Of a DNA stretch of 17,866 nt, positions 7,266-14,998 are shown piece by piece. Origin of the DNA: Actinomycetota bacterium (GTDB lineage: Bacteria > Actinomycetota > Actinomycetes > Nanopelagicales > Nanopelagicaceae); assembly GCA_009699795.1 (NCBI GenBank), contig WLNK01000009.1, positions 1 to 17,866 of the forward strand, in the 5' to 3' direction. Both the position numbers and the translations under genes were made by a program. Positions within the stretch are counted from its first letter, which is position 1, and each line of letters opens with the position of its first letter. Under the pieces are notes generated by a model. The model saw nothing but the letters and a program-made list of their open reading frames with translations. It was not told the DNA's origin and made no database searches.

Positions 7266-9419
7266 ATGGATACATTGATTGATCCGTTAGTTGCGGAAGT
7301 TAGAAGTCATTATCCAACTTTGCAATCAGATGCCATCGAGCGTGCCTATCAGGTTGCGCGTAAAGCGCACGAAGGCCAGAAACGAAAGTCAGGCGAAGAT
7401 TACATAACGCACCCAGTGGCAGTTTCACTAATCCTTGCCGAGCTTGGTCTTAATGAAGAAACAATCATCGCTTCGTTGCTGCACGACACCGTTGAAGATA
7501 CGCCATATTCACTCGATCAATTGCGCCTTGATTTTGGATCTGAGATAAGCAACCTCGTTGATGGCGTAACCAAGTTAGACAAGCTCACCTACGGTCCAAG
7601 TGCCGAAGCTGAAACGGTTCGCAAAATGGTCGTGGCGATGTCACGAGATATTCGAGTTTTGGTTATCAAACTTGCAGATAGATTACATAACGCGCGTACT
7701 TGGAAATTTGTCTCATCAGATTCTGCCACGCGAAAGGCGCGAGAAACCCTAGATATTTATGCCCCTCTTGCGCACCGACTAGGAATGAATGCGATCAAAT
7801 GGGAGCTAGAAGATCTTGCATTCGAAGTTCTGGAACCCAAGAAATTTGAGGAAATCTCAAGACTTGTTGCAGAACGTTCTCCATCACGAGATGCGCTCAC
7901 TGCAGAAGTCATCGAGACAGTGCAGACCGATCTAGCAAAGGATTCCATCGAGGCGAGTGTTACAGGCCGCAAGAAGCATTTTTATAGCGTTTATCAAAAG
8001 ATGGTTGTGCGCGGGCGTGAGTTTAATGACATCTACGATTTGGTTGGAATTAGAGTTTTAGTTAATGATGTTCGCGATTGTTACGCTGTTTTAGGTTCGA
8101 TTCACGCGCGATGGAGTCCAGTACCTGGGCGATTTAAAGATTACATCGCTATGCCAAAATTCAATTTGTATCAATCACTGCACACAACGGTGATTGGACC
8201 AACCGGCAAGGCGATTGAGATTCAGATTCGAACCTTTGACATGCACGCTAGAGCCGAGTTTGGTATCGCTGCTCACTGGAAATATAAGCAGGGAAGTGAA
8301 ACTGAAACATCATCACCTGAAATGCTCTGGTTACGCCAACTTCATGAATGGCAGAAAGAGACTGAAGATCCTTCTGAGTTCCTGGAAGCGCTTCGTTTTG
8401 ATCTTGGTAGTCCTGAGGTTTTCGTATTCACACCCAAAGGAAGCGTTATCGCTTTGCCTGGCGGTTCCACTCCGGTTGATTTTGCTTACACAGTTCACAC
8501 TGATGTCGGTAACCGATGTGCTGGAGCAAAAGTAAATGGGCGCTTGGTTCCATTGGAAACAAAGTTAGTCAACGGTGATGTAGTTGAAGTCGTTACAAAT
8601 AAGAGCGATTTAGCCAGCCCGAGTCGTGATTGGCTAAATTTTGTTAAGTCACCTCGAGCACGGTCCAAAATAAAAGCATGGTTTAGTAAGGAACGTCGCG
8701 AAGAAGCAATCGATGCAGGTCGTGAATCGATTGCAAGACAAATGCGCAAAGCAGGTTTACCTCTCCAAAAAATCTTTGCTGGGCAATCCCTTTTAGAGCT
8801 TGCTCACGATATGCGTTACTCAGATATTTCGGCCCTCTATAGCGCGGTTGGCGATGGTCATGTTTCAGCTGCGTCGGTTATTGAAAAACTTGTAGCCGCA
8901 ATCGGATCTGAAGATTCGCACCCAGAACCAACTTTGGAAGTCATTCCGACGGGAGCACCAACAGCAAAGCGTTCTAGCAACGCAATTGAGGTAGAGGGCG
9001 TCGCCGATGTTTTAGTAAAACTTGCTCGCTGCTGCACGCCCGTACCAGGCGATGAAATCATGGGTTTTGTAACTCGGGGATCGGGTATTTCGGTACACAG
9101 AGAAGATTGCATTAATGCTGGAGATCTTCATAAATTTCAGAGCGATCGAGTTGTAAAAGTTAAATGGCTTGCTGGTGCAATTTCGACCTTCCTAGTAAAT
9201 ATTCAAGTAGAGGCTCTAGACAGATCTAGGCTTCTTGCTGACGTTACCCGCACTCTTTCAGAGCAACATGTAAATATTCTTAGCGCCGCCGTTAGCACTT
9301 CAAAAGATCGCACCGCGATTTCTAAATTCACATTTGAAATGGCAGATGCCACTCATCTAGATTCTGTCTTAGCAGCGGTACGCCAGATTGAAGGCGTCTA
9401 CGACGTTTATAGGTTGTAG
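7266..9419 (+). CDS. relA: Bifunctional (p)ppGpp synthetase/hydrolase (long RSH, Rel)
   Basis: This long RSH enzyme makes and degrades the stringent-response alarmone (p)ppGpp; the ribosome-bound state favours synthesis on amino-acid starvation. The 717 residues hold, in order: an HD hydrolase domain with an intact metal site (His49, His73-Asp74, Glu77-Asp78, Asp138); a synthetase domain with RFKD (289-292), the RXKD signature of bifunctional enzymes rather than the EXDD of synthetase-only RelA, and EIQIRT (318-323); a TGS domain (about 384-445); a helical region; a zinc-finger-like domain with Cys589, Cys590, His611 and Cys615; and a C-terminal ACT domain (about 640-717). Both activities are therefore expected. 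The start is ATG at 7266 with a weak GGTGA site (7257-7261). The gene ends in a terminator that spans its stop codon and converges on the DUF349 gene. Confidence 0.97.
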   Translation: MDTLIDPLVAEVRSHYPTLQSDAIERAYQVARKAHEGQKRKSGEDYITHPVAVSLILAELGLNEETIIASLLHDTVEDTPYSLDQLRLDFGSEISNLVDGVTKLDKLTYGPSAEAETVRKMVVAMSRDIRVLVIKLADRLHNARTWKFVSSDSATRKARETLDIYAPLAHRLGMNAIKWELEDLAFEVLEPKKFEEISRLVAERSPSRDALTAEVIETVQTDLAKDSIEASVTGRKKHFYSVYQKMVVRGREFNDIYDLVGIRVLVNDVRDCYAVLGSIHARWSPVPGRFKDYIAMPKFNLYQSLHTTVIGPTGKAIEIQIRTFDMHARAEFGIAAHWKYKQGSETETSSPEMLWLRQLHEWQKETEDPSEFLEALRFDLGSPEVFVFTPKGSVIALPGGSTPVDFAYTVHTDVGNRCAGAKVNGRLVPLETKLVNGDVVEVVTNKSDLASPSRDWLNFVKSPRARSKIKAWFSKERREEAIDAGRESIARQMRKAGLPLQKIFAGQSLLELAHDMRYSDISALYSAVGDGHVSAASVIEKLVAAIGSEDSHPEPTLEVIPTGAPTAKRSSNAIEVEGVADVLVKLARCCTPVPGDEIMGFVTRGSGISVHREDCINAGDLHKFQSDRVVKVKWLAGAISTFLVNIQVEALDRSRLLADVTRTLSEQHVNILSAAVSTSKDRTAISKFTFEMADATHLDSVLAAVRQIEGVYDVYRL

Positions 9420-9425
9420 ATTTTT
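9397..9425 (+). terminator. Rho-independent terminator spanning the relA stop
   Basis: An eight-pair stem is visible: TCTACGAC (9397-9404) against GTTGTAGA (9413-9420), with one G-U pair, an eight-base loop (9405-9412) and a run of five T (9421-9425) immediately after. The relA TAG stop lies in the 3' arm. The G-U pair becomes a C-A mismatch on the other strand, and no T run follows in that direction, so it should work mainly for rightward transcription. Ending relA here would protect the convergent DUF349 gene, whose stop codon overlaps the T run. Confidence 0.65.
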
Positions 9426-10740
9426 AGGAAAATTCGGCAAGAGACTTTTCAGCCTCAAGAAGCCAGACCTTGCGAGCGGCGGCAGATTCCAAAGCCTCTG
9501 TAGCTTTCTTTGAATTTCCTGCAGCTTGCGCTTTCGCAGCAACCTTTTCGTAGTTCAAAATTGCATCATTGAGTTGTTTAACGACATCAGCTGCTCTTGC
9601 CTTAGCCGCTGGATCGCTCTTACGCCATATATCAGCCTCTGCGCTCTTGATAGCTTCCTCAACCTTTGCAACTCGAGCATCGAGAGCGGCGCGTTTGTCG
9701 CGATTTGTAATGCCAATCTTTGTCCATTGGTTCATTAATTCGCGGAAAGTTGCCTTTGCAATTTTCACATCTGTAAATGGAATAACAGCCTCAATTTGCG
9801 TAATGAGAGCCTCGCGCTTTTCAAGATTTGCAGACATAGACACTTCCCGTTTTTCTAAATCTGCATTTTTTGCAGCGAAGAAAGTGTCCTGAGCAGTTTT
9901 GAAACGGTTCCAAAGTTTTGCGTCATCACTTGGCTTTCCGCGTCCAGCGGCTTTCCAGGAATCCATCAGAGCTTTAAAGCGACGAGCCGTAGGTACCCAC
10001 TCAGTTGAAGTCGCAAGCCTTTCTGCTTCTTCAATGATCGCCTTCTTTGCCGAGCTGACCTGAGATGAAGTGGCTTCAAGGTTTGCAAAATGAGTGCGAC
10101 GTCGTTTATCAAATTTATTTCGTGAGGCAGAAAAACGCTTCCAGAAATCGCCGTCAGTTTTTTTATCAAGCCTTGGTGCTGATTTCCATTCATCTAAAAG
10201 TGCCTTAAGGCGCTCTCCAGTAGCCTTCCAATTTTCTGAAAACGCAAGTGACTCGGCTTCAACAACAATCTTCTCTTTTTCTACAATAATCTGCTCACGA
10301 CGTGCAGCTTTAGCCGCCGCTTCTGAAGCTTTCTTTGCTTCAAAAGCTTCGCGATGGCCTTCGATGAGAGGTTCGATCTGTTCAACTGATGCTGCTAGAG
10401 CCACAAGATCGCCAACTCCATTTAATTCTTTGACTTGCTGGCGTAATTTACGGACAGATTCATAGGCATCATCAGGAACCATTGCTGCGCTAGAAACTCG
10501 CGCAGCGGTAAGGGCAACTTCAGAAGCTAGAGCTTCGAATTTTCTTACAAAGTATGCAAGTGCTTCTTCATTACTTTTACCCGGATATGAACCGACGGCC
10601 TTATCGCCTTCTGGTGTGATTACATAAACAGTTCCATCTTCGCCAACACGACCAAATTTTGCAGGATCTCCGATGAGTGCGCTAGCTGCACTCGGTGAAA
10701 CGGGCTTTGCTACTACTCCTGGATTGATGCTCTCGGTCAT
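9424..10740 (-). CDS. DUF349 repeat protein, actinobacterial type, function unknown
   Basis: This 438-residue soluble, strongly helical and charged protein has no signal peptide or membrane segment. The N-terminal part (about 26-82) contains FGRVGEDGTVYVITPEG and EEALAYFVRKFEAL, a region I recall as typical of actinobacterial DUF349 proteins. A coiled-coil-like Ala/Lys/Glu stretch (about 130-165) leads into three DUF349-type repeats (about 168-222, 247-300, 321-368). These share the pattern W-(6)-R-(x)-KAL-(x)-D-(x)-WK followed by a W/F-(x)-RF segment in the first two. A helical Ala-rich tail ends the protein. The start chosen is ATG at 10740, preceded on the minus strand by AAAGGA; an extension to 10854 runs through the intergenic region and looks non-coding. 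It is the only leftward gene here, lying between relA and the metallo-hydrolase as in many actinobacteria. No biochemical function is established as far as I know, and none is proposed. Confidence 0.9.
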   Translation of the reverse strand: MTESINPGVVAKPVSPSAASALIGDPAKFGRVGEDGTVYVITPEGDKAVGSYPGKSNEEALAYFVRKFEALASEVALTAARVSSAAMVPDDAYESVRKLRQQVKELNGVGDLVALAASVEQIEPLIEGHREAFEAKKASEAAAKAARREQIIVEKEKIVVEAESLAFSENWKATGERLKALLDEWKSAPRLDKKTDGDFWKRFSASRNKFDKRRRTHFANLEATSSQVSSAKKAIIEEAERLATSTEWVPTARRFKALMDSWKAAGRGKPSDDAKLWNRFKTAQDTFFAAKNADLEKREVSMSANLEKREALITQIEAVIPFTDVKIAKATFRELMNQWTKIGITNRDKRAALDARVAKVEEAIKSAEADIWRKSDPAAKARAADVVKQLNDAILNYEKVAAKAQAAGNSKKATEALESAAARKVWLLEAEKSLAEFS

Positions 10741-10883
10741 GTTGTTTCCTTTCAGCGCGTTAGCTTCTTTAAAAGCCTTCGTTAATGGGTGTCTTGTAAA
10801 GCTCGTTCTAAGAGGTAAAAGGTACCCTGTCCTTCGATGTAAATCCACGCACAATTATTGAAGCTAATCTCCCGGGAGGCCAG
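10741..10883. promoter_or_regulatory. Divergent intergenic region between the DUF349 gene and the hydrolase-hisS operon
   Basis: This 143-bp gap is the longest gene-free stretch in the window and must hold promoters for both directions. On the minus strand AGGACA (complement of 10828-10833) and TAGAAC (complement of 10805-10810) lie 17 bases apart, a moderate promoter candidate for the DUF349 gene with a leader of about 57 bases. On the plus strand I see no convincing promoter; weak TA-rich candidates lie around 10823-10862. The plus-strand ribosome-binding site is embedded in a perfect 10-base palindrome, CTCCCGGGAG (10869-10878). No T-box or other riboswitch-like structure was recognised. 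Confidence 0.4.
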
Positions 10884-11543
10884 ATGATTGTTGAGTCCTT
10901 TCCGGCGCCTATGTATGCGACCAATTGCTGGATTATTGCAACGGGCGTAGGTCAAGAGTGCATCATCGTAGATCCCGGTATGCCAGATATTTCCCATGAC
11001 ATCGAACTGATCATTTCTGAAAAGAAGTTGAAACCCGTTGCCTCACTATTAACGCATGGACATTTAGACCACACTTTTTCTATAAAACCATTGGCCGATG
11101 GTTATGGAATTTCGGCCTACATTCATATTGAGGATAGAAGAGCCATTTCTAACCCTTCGATATTGCATGGAACGCAATTTATTTCTGATTTTGTTGCCGA
11201 AAAAGAATTCCTAGAGCCAATAAGCGTCGTGGAATTGCGAAATGGTGATGTTCTTGATTTTGTTGGATTACGGATTAAGGCTATTCATGCACCAGGACAT
11301 ACTCCCGGCTCAGTGATATTTGTGATTAATGATGAGTTACTTATTAGCGGAGATGTTCTTTTTGCAGGGTCGATTGGCAGGACGGATACCCCTCTAGGTT
11401 CTATGGAGGCGATGCAAAAGACGCTCAAAACAAAAGTTCTCCCGCTAGATGATTCACTTCGCGTACTTCCAGGACATGGGCCAGAGACTTCCATCAAATT
11501 CGAGCGCGCAAACAACCCTTATCTGAAAGAATTGCGCTCATGA
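10884..11543 (+). CDS. Metallo-beta-lactamase-fold hydrolase (glyoxalase II-like)
   Basis: This 219-residue enzyme of the metallo-beta-lactamase superfamily has the complete metal site: HGHLDH (58-63), His139 in APGHTPG, Asp157 in SGDVLF, and His198 in LPGHGPE. The layout resembles glyoxalase II and related small thioester hydrolases, but it lacks the long C-terminal substrate domain of classical glyoxalase II, so the substrate cannot be read from sequence. Actinobacteria of this kind generally use mycothiol rather than glutathione. A hydrolase for mycothiol-derived or other thioesters is conceivable but unproven. A strong GGGAGG site (10874-10879) precedes the ATG. The stop overlaps the hisS start by four bases, as in other actinobacteria where this gene heads the hisS operon. 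The cyclophilin-type peptidyl-prolyl isomerase gene often next to it is absent. Confidence 0.92.
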   Translation: MIVESFPAPMYATNCWIIATGVGQECIIVDPGMPDISHDIELIISEKKLKPVASLLTHGHLDHTFSIKPLADGYGISAYIHIEDRRAISNPSILHGTQFISDFVAEKEFLEPISVVELRNGDVLDFVGLRIKAIHAPGHTPGSVIFVINDELLISGDVLFAGSIGRTDTPLGSMEAMQKTLKTKVLPLDDSLRVLPGHGPETSIKFERANNPYLKELRS

Positions 11544-12799
11544 AGTACGAAAAAATTCAGGCACCAAAAGGGGTAAGTGAATACGTACCTCCTGAGTCGG
11601 CTGCCTTTGAATGGGTTCGTGAAAATCTCATTACGCCAGCAAAACTTGCTGGTTATCAACTTATGGAACTTCCGGTATTTGAAGATACTGCGCTTTTTTC
11701 AAGAGGCGTGGGTGAGTCAACGGATGTTGTTTCAAAAGAGATGTACACCTTTGAAGATAGAGGTGGTCGTTCCATCACTCTTCGCCCTGAAGGAACTGCC
11801 GGCGTAATGCGTGCAGTAATTGAAAACGGTTTAGACCGCGGTCAACTTCCTGTAAGAGCTTGGTATTCAGGAGCATTTTTTCGTGCAGAACGTCCGCAAG
11901 CTGGGCGCTACCGACAATTCTATCAAGTTGGAGTCGAAGCGATTGGATTGGATGATCCTGCAATTGACGCCGAAGTAATCTCAATTGCAGATCAAGGTTT
12001 TAAGAATTTAGGCCTAAAGAATTATCGATTGGAGATTACATCACTTGGCGACGCCGAATCCCGTGCTGCTCATCGCGTAGATTTACAAAAATATATTTCG
12101 AAACTCTCTCTTGATGAAGCTACGGCGGCGCGAGCACAGATAAATCCTTTACGCCTCTTTGACGACAAGCGCGATGAAATAAAAAAGTCAATGAAGAATG
12201 CTCCGCTACTCATGGATTATTTGAATGAAAAATCTAAATCTCATTTTGCACAGGTTCAGAGTTACCTTGACCAATTAGGCATTTCCTATGTCATAAATCC
12301 GCGAATGGTGCGAGGTCTTGATTATTACACTGGAACAACTTTTGAATTCATTCATGAAGATCTTGGCGCCCAATCTGGAATCGGTGGTGGTGGACGCTAT
12401 GACGGACTTATGGAGATATTGGGTGGACAATCTCTATCTGGAATTGGATTCGGACTTGGAGTCGATCGTGCACTTCTTGCGGCTCGCGCCGAGGGAGTAT
12501 TGAAGGACGATCAATTCTCATCCGATTTATTCATAATTCCTTTGGGTGAGCAAGCCAAAGCGATTGCGCTCTCACTTGCTGCGCAGATTCGCCAAAATGG
12601 GGTTCGCACTGAGATTGCACTCGGGGATCGCGCTCTCAAAGGTGCCATGAAAGCTGCAGATAAAAGTGGTTCTCGGTATGTAATCGTTTTGGGAGAGAGT
12701 GAAATCGCCGCTGGAAACGTGGAAATCAAACGCATGTCAGATGGTTCATCAACCTCGGTTAAGATTGCGCAATTGCAATCTGTAACTTTTACTGACTGA
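11540..12799 (+). CDS. hisS: Histidine--tRNA ligase
   Basis: This class II aminoacyl-tRNA synthetase charges tRNA-His. The 419-residue protein has the N-terminal APKGVSEYVPPESAAF segment characteristic of actinobacterial HisRS, motif 2 around FFRAERPQAGRYRQFYQ (113-129), the histidine-specific RGLDYYTGTTFEF (258-270), IGGGGRYDGL (281-290), and motif 3 GIGFGLGVDR (301-310). The C-terminal anticodon-binding domain (about 325-419) contains GDRALKGAMKAADK. The ATG lies within the ATGA overlap with the hydrolase gene, implying translational coupling; no strong ribosome-binding site is needed. aspS follows after 25 bases. Confidence 0.98.
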   Translation: MKYEKIQAPKGVSEYVPPESAAFEWVRENLITPAKLAGYQLMELPVFEDTALFSRGVGESTDVVSKEMYTFEDRGGRSITLRPEGTAGVMRAVIENGLDRGQLPVRAWYSGAFFRAERPQAGRYRQFYQVGVEAIGLDDPAIDAEVISIADQGFKNLGLKNYRLEITSLGDAESRAAHRVDLQKYISKLSLDEATAARAQINPLRLFDDKRDEIKKSMKNAPLLMDYLNEKSKSHFAQVQSYLDQLGISYVINPRMVRGLDYYTGTTFEFIHEDLGAQSGIGGGGRYDGLMEILGGQSLSGIGFGLGVDRALLAARAEGVLKDDQFSSDLFIIPLGEQAKAIALSLAAQIRQNGVRTEIALGDRALKGAMKAADKSGSRYVIVLGESEIAAGNVEIKRMSDGSSTSVKIAQLQSVTFTD

Positions 12800-12824
12800 C
12801 TATTTATTTAAAGGTGGCGGCTGG

Positions 12825-14564
12825 ATGTTAAGAACTCACGACGCGGGAGAAATTCGCGCAAGCCATGCTGGCAAAACCGTAACGCTTGCTGGTTGGGTTG
12901 CCCGTCGTCGCGATCATGGAGGTGTTGCATTTATCGATTTACGTGATGCGACAGGTTCAGTACAGGTGGTTATCAGGGATGAAGCGATGGCTGCAAAATT
13001 GCGGGCTGAATATTGTTTAAAGATTGTCGGCGAAGTTGTAAAACGCCCAGATGGCAATGAAAATCCCGCACTTCCCACAGGCGAAATTGAAATCATGGGT
13101 GATGATGTAACTATTCTCAGTGAAGCAGCACCGCTTCCGTTTCCTGTCGATTCCGGATCGGAAGCTGACATTTCTGAAGAGGTAAGACTTAAGTATCGTT
13201 ATCTTGATTTGCGTCGTGAAAAGCCCGCACACAACCTTCGTTTGCGCTCAAAAGTGACATCAACGATTCGTCGAGTGATGGAAGATTTAGATTTTCTTGA
13301 GATTGAGACGCCATACTTAACCAGATCGACTCCCGAAGGCGCGCGTGACTTCTTAGTTCCAGTGCGCTTACAACCTGGAAGTTGGTACGCGCTTCCACAG
13401 TCGCCACAGCTCTTCAAGCAACTTCTGATGGTTGCCGGAATGGAGCGTTACTACCAAATAGCGCGTTGCTTTAGAGATGAAGATTTTCGTGCAGATCGTC
13501 AGCCAGAATTCACTCAACTTGATATTGAAATGTCATTCATTGATCAAGCCGATATTTTGGCAGTAGCCGAAAAACTCTTAGTTCGTGTTTGGAAAGAAGC
13601 TGTTGGTTACGATATTCCAACTCCAATTGCTCATATGACTTATCGCGATGCCATGGATCGATTCGGATCTGACAAGCCAGATCTTCGATTCGACCACGAG
13701 TTAATCGAATTGACTGATTTCTTTAAAGAGACTCCCTTCAGAGTTTTCCAAGCACCATATGTTGGTGCAGTGTCGATGCCAGGCGGAGCTAACTCTGCTC
13801 GACGCGAACTAGATGCTTGGCAGGATTGGGCTAAGGCACGAGGCGCAAAGGGACTTGCTTATATTTTGGTTAACGATGACGGAACTTTGGGTGGCCCTGT
13901 CGCAAAAAATATTTCGGAAGCCGAGCAAGCAGGAATTGTTGCTGCAGCCGGTGCTAAGCCAGGAGACGCACTTTTCTTTGCTGCTGGAGAACGAGCAGGT
14001 TCGCAAGCACTTCTCGGTGCCGTGCGTTTAGAAATAGGAAAACGATGCAATCTGATCGAACCAGGAAGATGGGAATTTGTTTGGGTTGTTGACGCACCAA
14101 TGTTTGAGCCAACGGATAATGGTGGTTGGACAGCGGTGCATCATCCATTTACGGGACCTAAACCTGAATATGCCAATACCTTTAAATCTAATCCTGCAGA
14201 AGCTTTGGCTTATGCATATGACATAGTTTTGAATGGAACCGAACTTGGCGGAGGTTCGATTCGTATTCACGATCGCCAGATTCAAAAAGATGTGTTCACG
14301 GTTATCGGATTATCCGATGAAGAAGCAACTAGCAAATTTGGATTCCTTCTCGAGGCTTTTAATTATGGTCCGCCACCACACGGAGGTATTGCGCTCGGCC
14401 TAGATAGAGTATGTGCACTTTTGACAGATAGCGATTCAATTCGTGAAGTAATTGCTTTCCCAAAGACTGCAAGTGGTGGCGACCCACTTACTGGCGCTCC
14501 AACTCCAATTACTCCAGCACAGCGTAAAGAGAGCGGTATTGATTGGGTTCCAAAAGCCCCGTAA
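12825..14564 (+). CDS. aspS: Aspartate--tRNA ligase, probably non-discriminating (Asp/Asn)
   Basis: This is a bacterial-type class II AspRS of 579 residues. It has an N-terminal OB anticodon domain (about 1-105), a catalytic core with QSPQLFKQLLM (192-202) and the motif 2 segment CFRDEDFRADRQPEFTQ (215-231), the bacterial GAD insertion domain (about 285-415), and motif 3 GIALGLDRV near the C-terminus. Residue 31 is histidine in RRRDHGG, where strictly Asp-specific enzymes such as that of E. coli carry leucine. A glycine (Gly77, RPDGNEN) occupies the nearby recognition loop. Both features mark non-discriminating AspRS, which also charges tRNA-Asn for later amidation by GatCAB. That would fit an organism without AsnRS, but it cannot be confirmed from this window. 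A good AAGGTGG site (12811-12817) precedes the ATG. Confidence 0.96.
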   Translation: MLRTHDAGEIRASHAGKTVTLAGWVARRRDHGGVAFIDLRDATGSVQVVIRDEAMAAKLRAEYCLKIVGEVVKRPDGNENPALPTGEIEIMGDDVTILSEAAPLPFPVDSGSEADISEEVRLKYRYLDLRREKPAHNLRLRSKVTSTIRRVMEDLDFLEIETPYLTRSTPEGARDFLVPVRLQPGSWYALPQSPQLFKQLLMVAGMERYYQIARCFRDEDFRADRQPEFTQLDIEMSFIDQADILAVAEKLLVRVWKEAVGYDIPTPIAHMTYRDAMDRFGSDKPDLRFDHELIELTDFFKETPFRVFQAPYVGAVSMPGGANSARRELDAWQDWAKARGAKGLAYILVNDDGTLGGPVAKNISEAEQAGIVAAAGAKPGDALFFAAGERAGSQALLGAVRLEIGKRCNLIEPGRWEFVWVVDAPMFEPTDNGGWTAVHHPFTGPKPEYANTFKSNPAEALAYAYDIVLNGTELGGGSIRIHDRQIQKDVFTVIGLSDEEATSKFGFLLEAFNYGPPPHGGIALGLDRVCALLTDSDSIREVIAFPKTASGGDPLTGAPTPITPAQRKESGIDWVPKAP

Positions 14565-14592
14565 GTAATCGCGTCTCGGGTAGGCTTACTTA
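14562..14592. repeat. Short inverted repeat between aspS and the DUF948 gene
   Basis: TAAGTAA (14562-14568), which contains the aspS stop, is the exact inverted match of TTACTTA (14586-14592); 17 bases separate the arms. The stem would be AT-rich and is not followed by a T run, so a standard terminator is unlikely. The interval also contains TAGGCTTA (14581-14588), the same eight bases found in the proposed ruvC promoter, so this may be a promoter/operator region for the downstream genes. The evidence is thin. Confidence 0.3.
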
Positions 14593-14629
14593 GAGATAGA
14601 CGCACTTGTTAACAGAAAGGGGAATTCAT

Positions 14630-14989
14630 ATGGGTCCTGGCGGTATTGCAACCATCATCGCGGCTTCCTCCCTTTTCGTTATAGCAGTAGCTATTTCATT
14701 TGCAGTCATTCGTATTGGCCGCCTCATTGACGAGGCGAAGGTTTCTTTAAAAGCAATTACAGATGAGACGGCACCTTTGATTCATGAATCAACTAGAACT
14801 GTAGGTCTGGTCAACGCTCCTCTTGAGAGCATTGCGAAGATAACTAAGAACGTCGAAGATGTAACAACGAAAGTTTCCGGTGCTACTTCTTCTTTCGTTG
14901 ACAAAGGGGGACCAGCGGTAAAAATAGCTGGTGCTCTGTTGAGTGCGGCATCGATTTCGCGCTCAAAAAAGAAGAAGAAGGCTGAGTGA
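14630..14989 (+). CDS. DUF948-family small membrane-anchored protein
   Basis: This 119-residue protein has one N-terminal membrane helix (about 5-28), an amphipathic helical segment (about 30-90) rich in Ile/Val/Thr with ETAPLIHESTRTVGLVNAPL, and a very basic end (RSKKKKKAE). It matches the DUF948 family, which sits just upstream of alaS in many actinobacteria; its function is unknown. The helix pattern resembles that of methyl-accepting-type linkers, but there is no signalling domain. The start chosen is ATG at 14630 with an AAAGGGG site (about 14616-14622). An in-frame TTG at 14606 would place the ribosome-binding site inside the coding region. The DUF6167-type second small protein and the rpsD and rarA genes often found between aspS and alaS are not present. 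alaS begins nine bases after its stop. Confidence 0.85.
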   Translation: MGPGGIATIIAASSLFVIAVAISFAVIRIGRLIDEAKVSLKAITDETAPLIHESTRTVGLVNAPLESIAKITKNVEDVTTKVSGATSSFVDKGGPAVKIAGALLSAASISRSKKKKKAE

Positions 14990-14998
14990 TTCTTAGAA

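Noticed and set aside
10741..10854. N-terminal extension of the DUF349 protein to 10854
   Set aside because: The extra 38 residues look non-coding, and the ATG at 10740 has an AAAGGA site just upstream.
10741..10883. T-box riboswitch controlling the hisS operon
   Set aside because: The 143-bp region lacks the T-box sequence, specifier stem and terminator/antiterminator layout.
12511..14605. Numerous long minus-strand open frames opposite hisS, aspS and alaS
   Set aside because: They mirror conserved synthetase genes, lack ribosome-binding sites and show no recognisable protein features.
14606..14629. TTG start for the DUF948 protein
   Set aside because: It would put the good AAAGGGG site inside the gene; the ATG at 14630 is correctly spaced from it.
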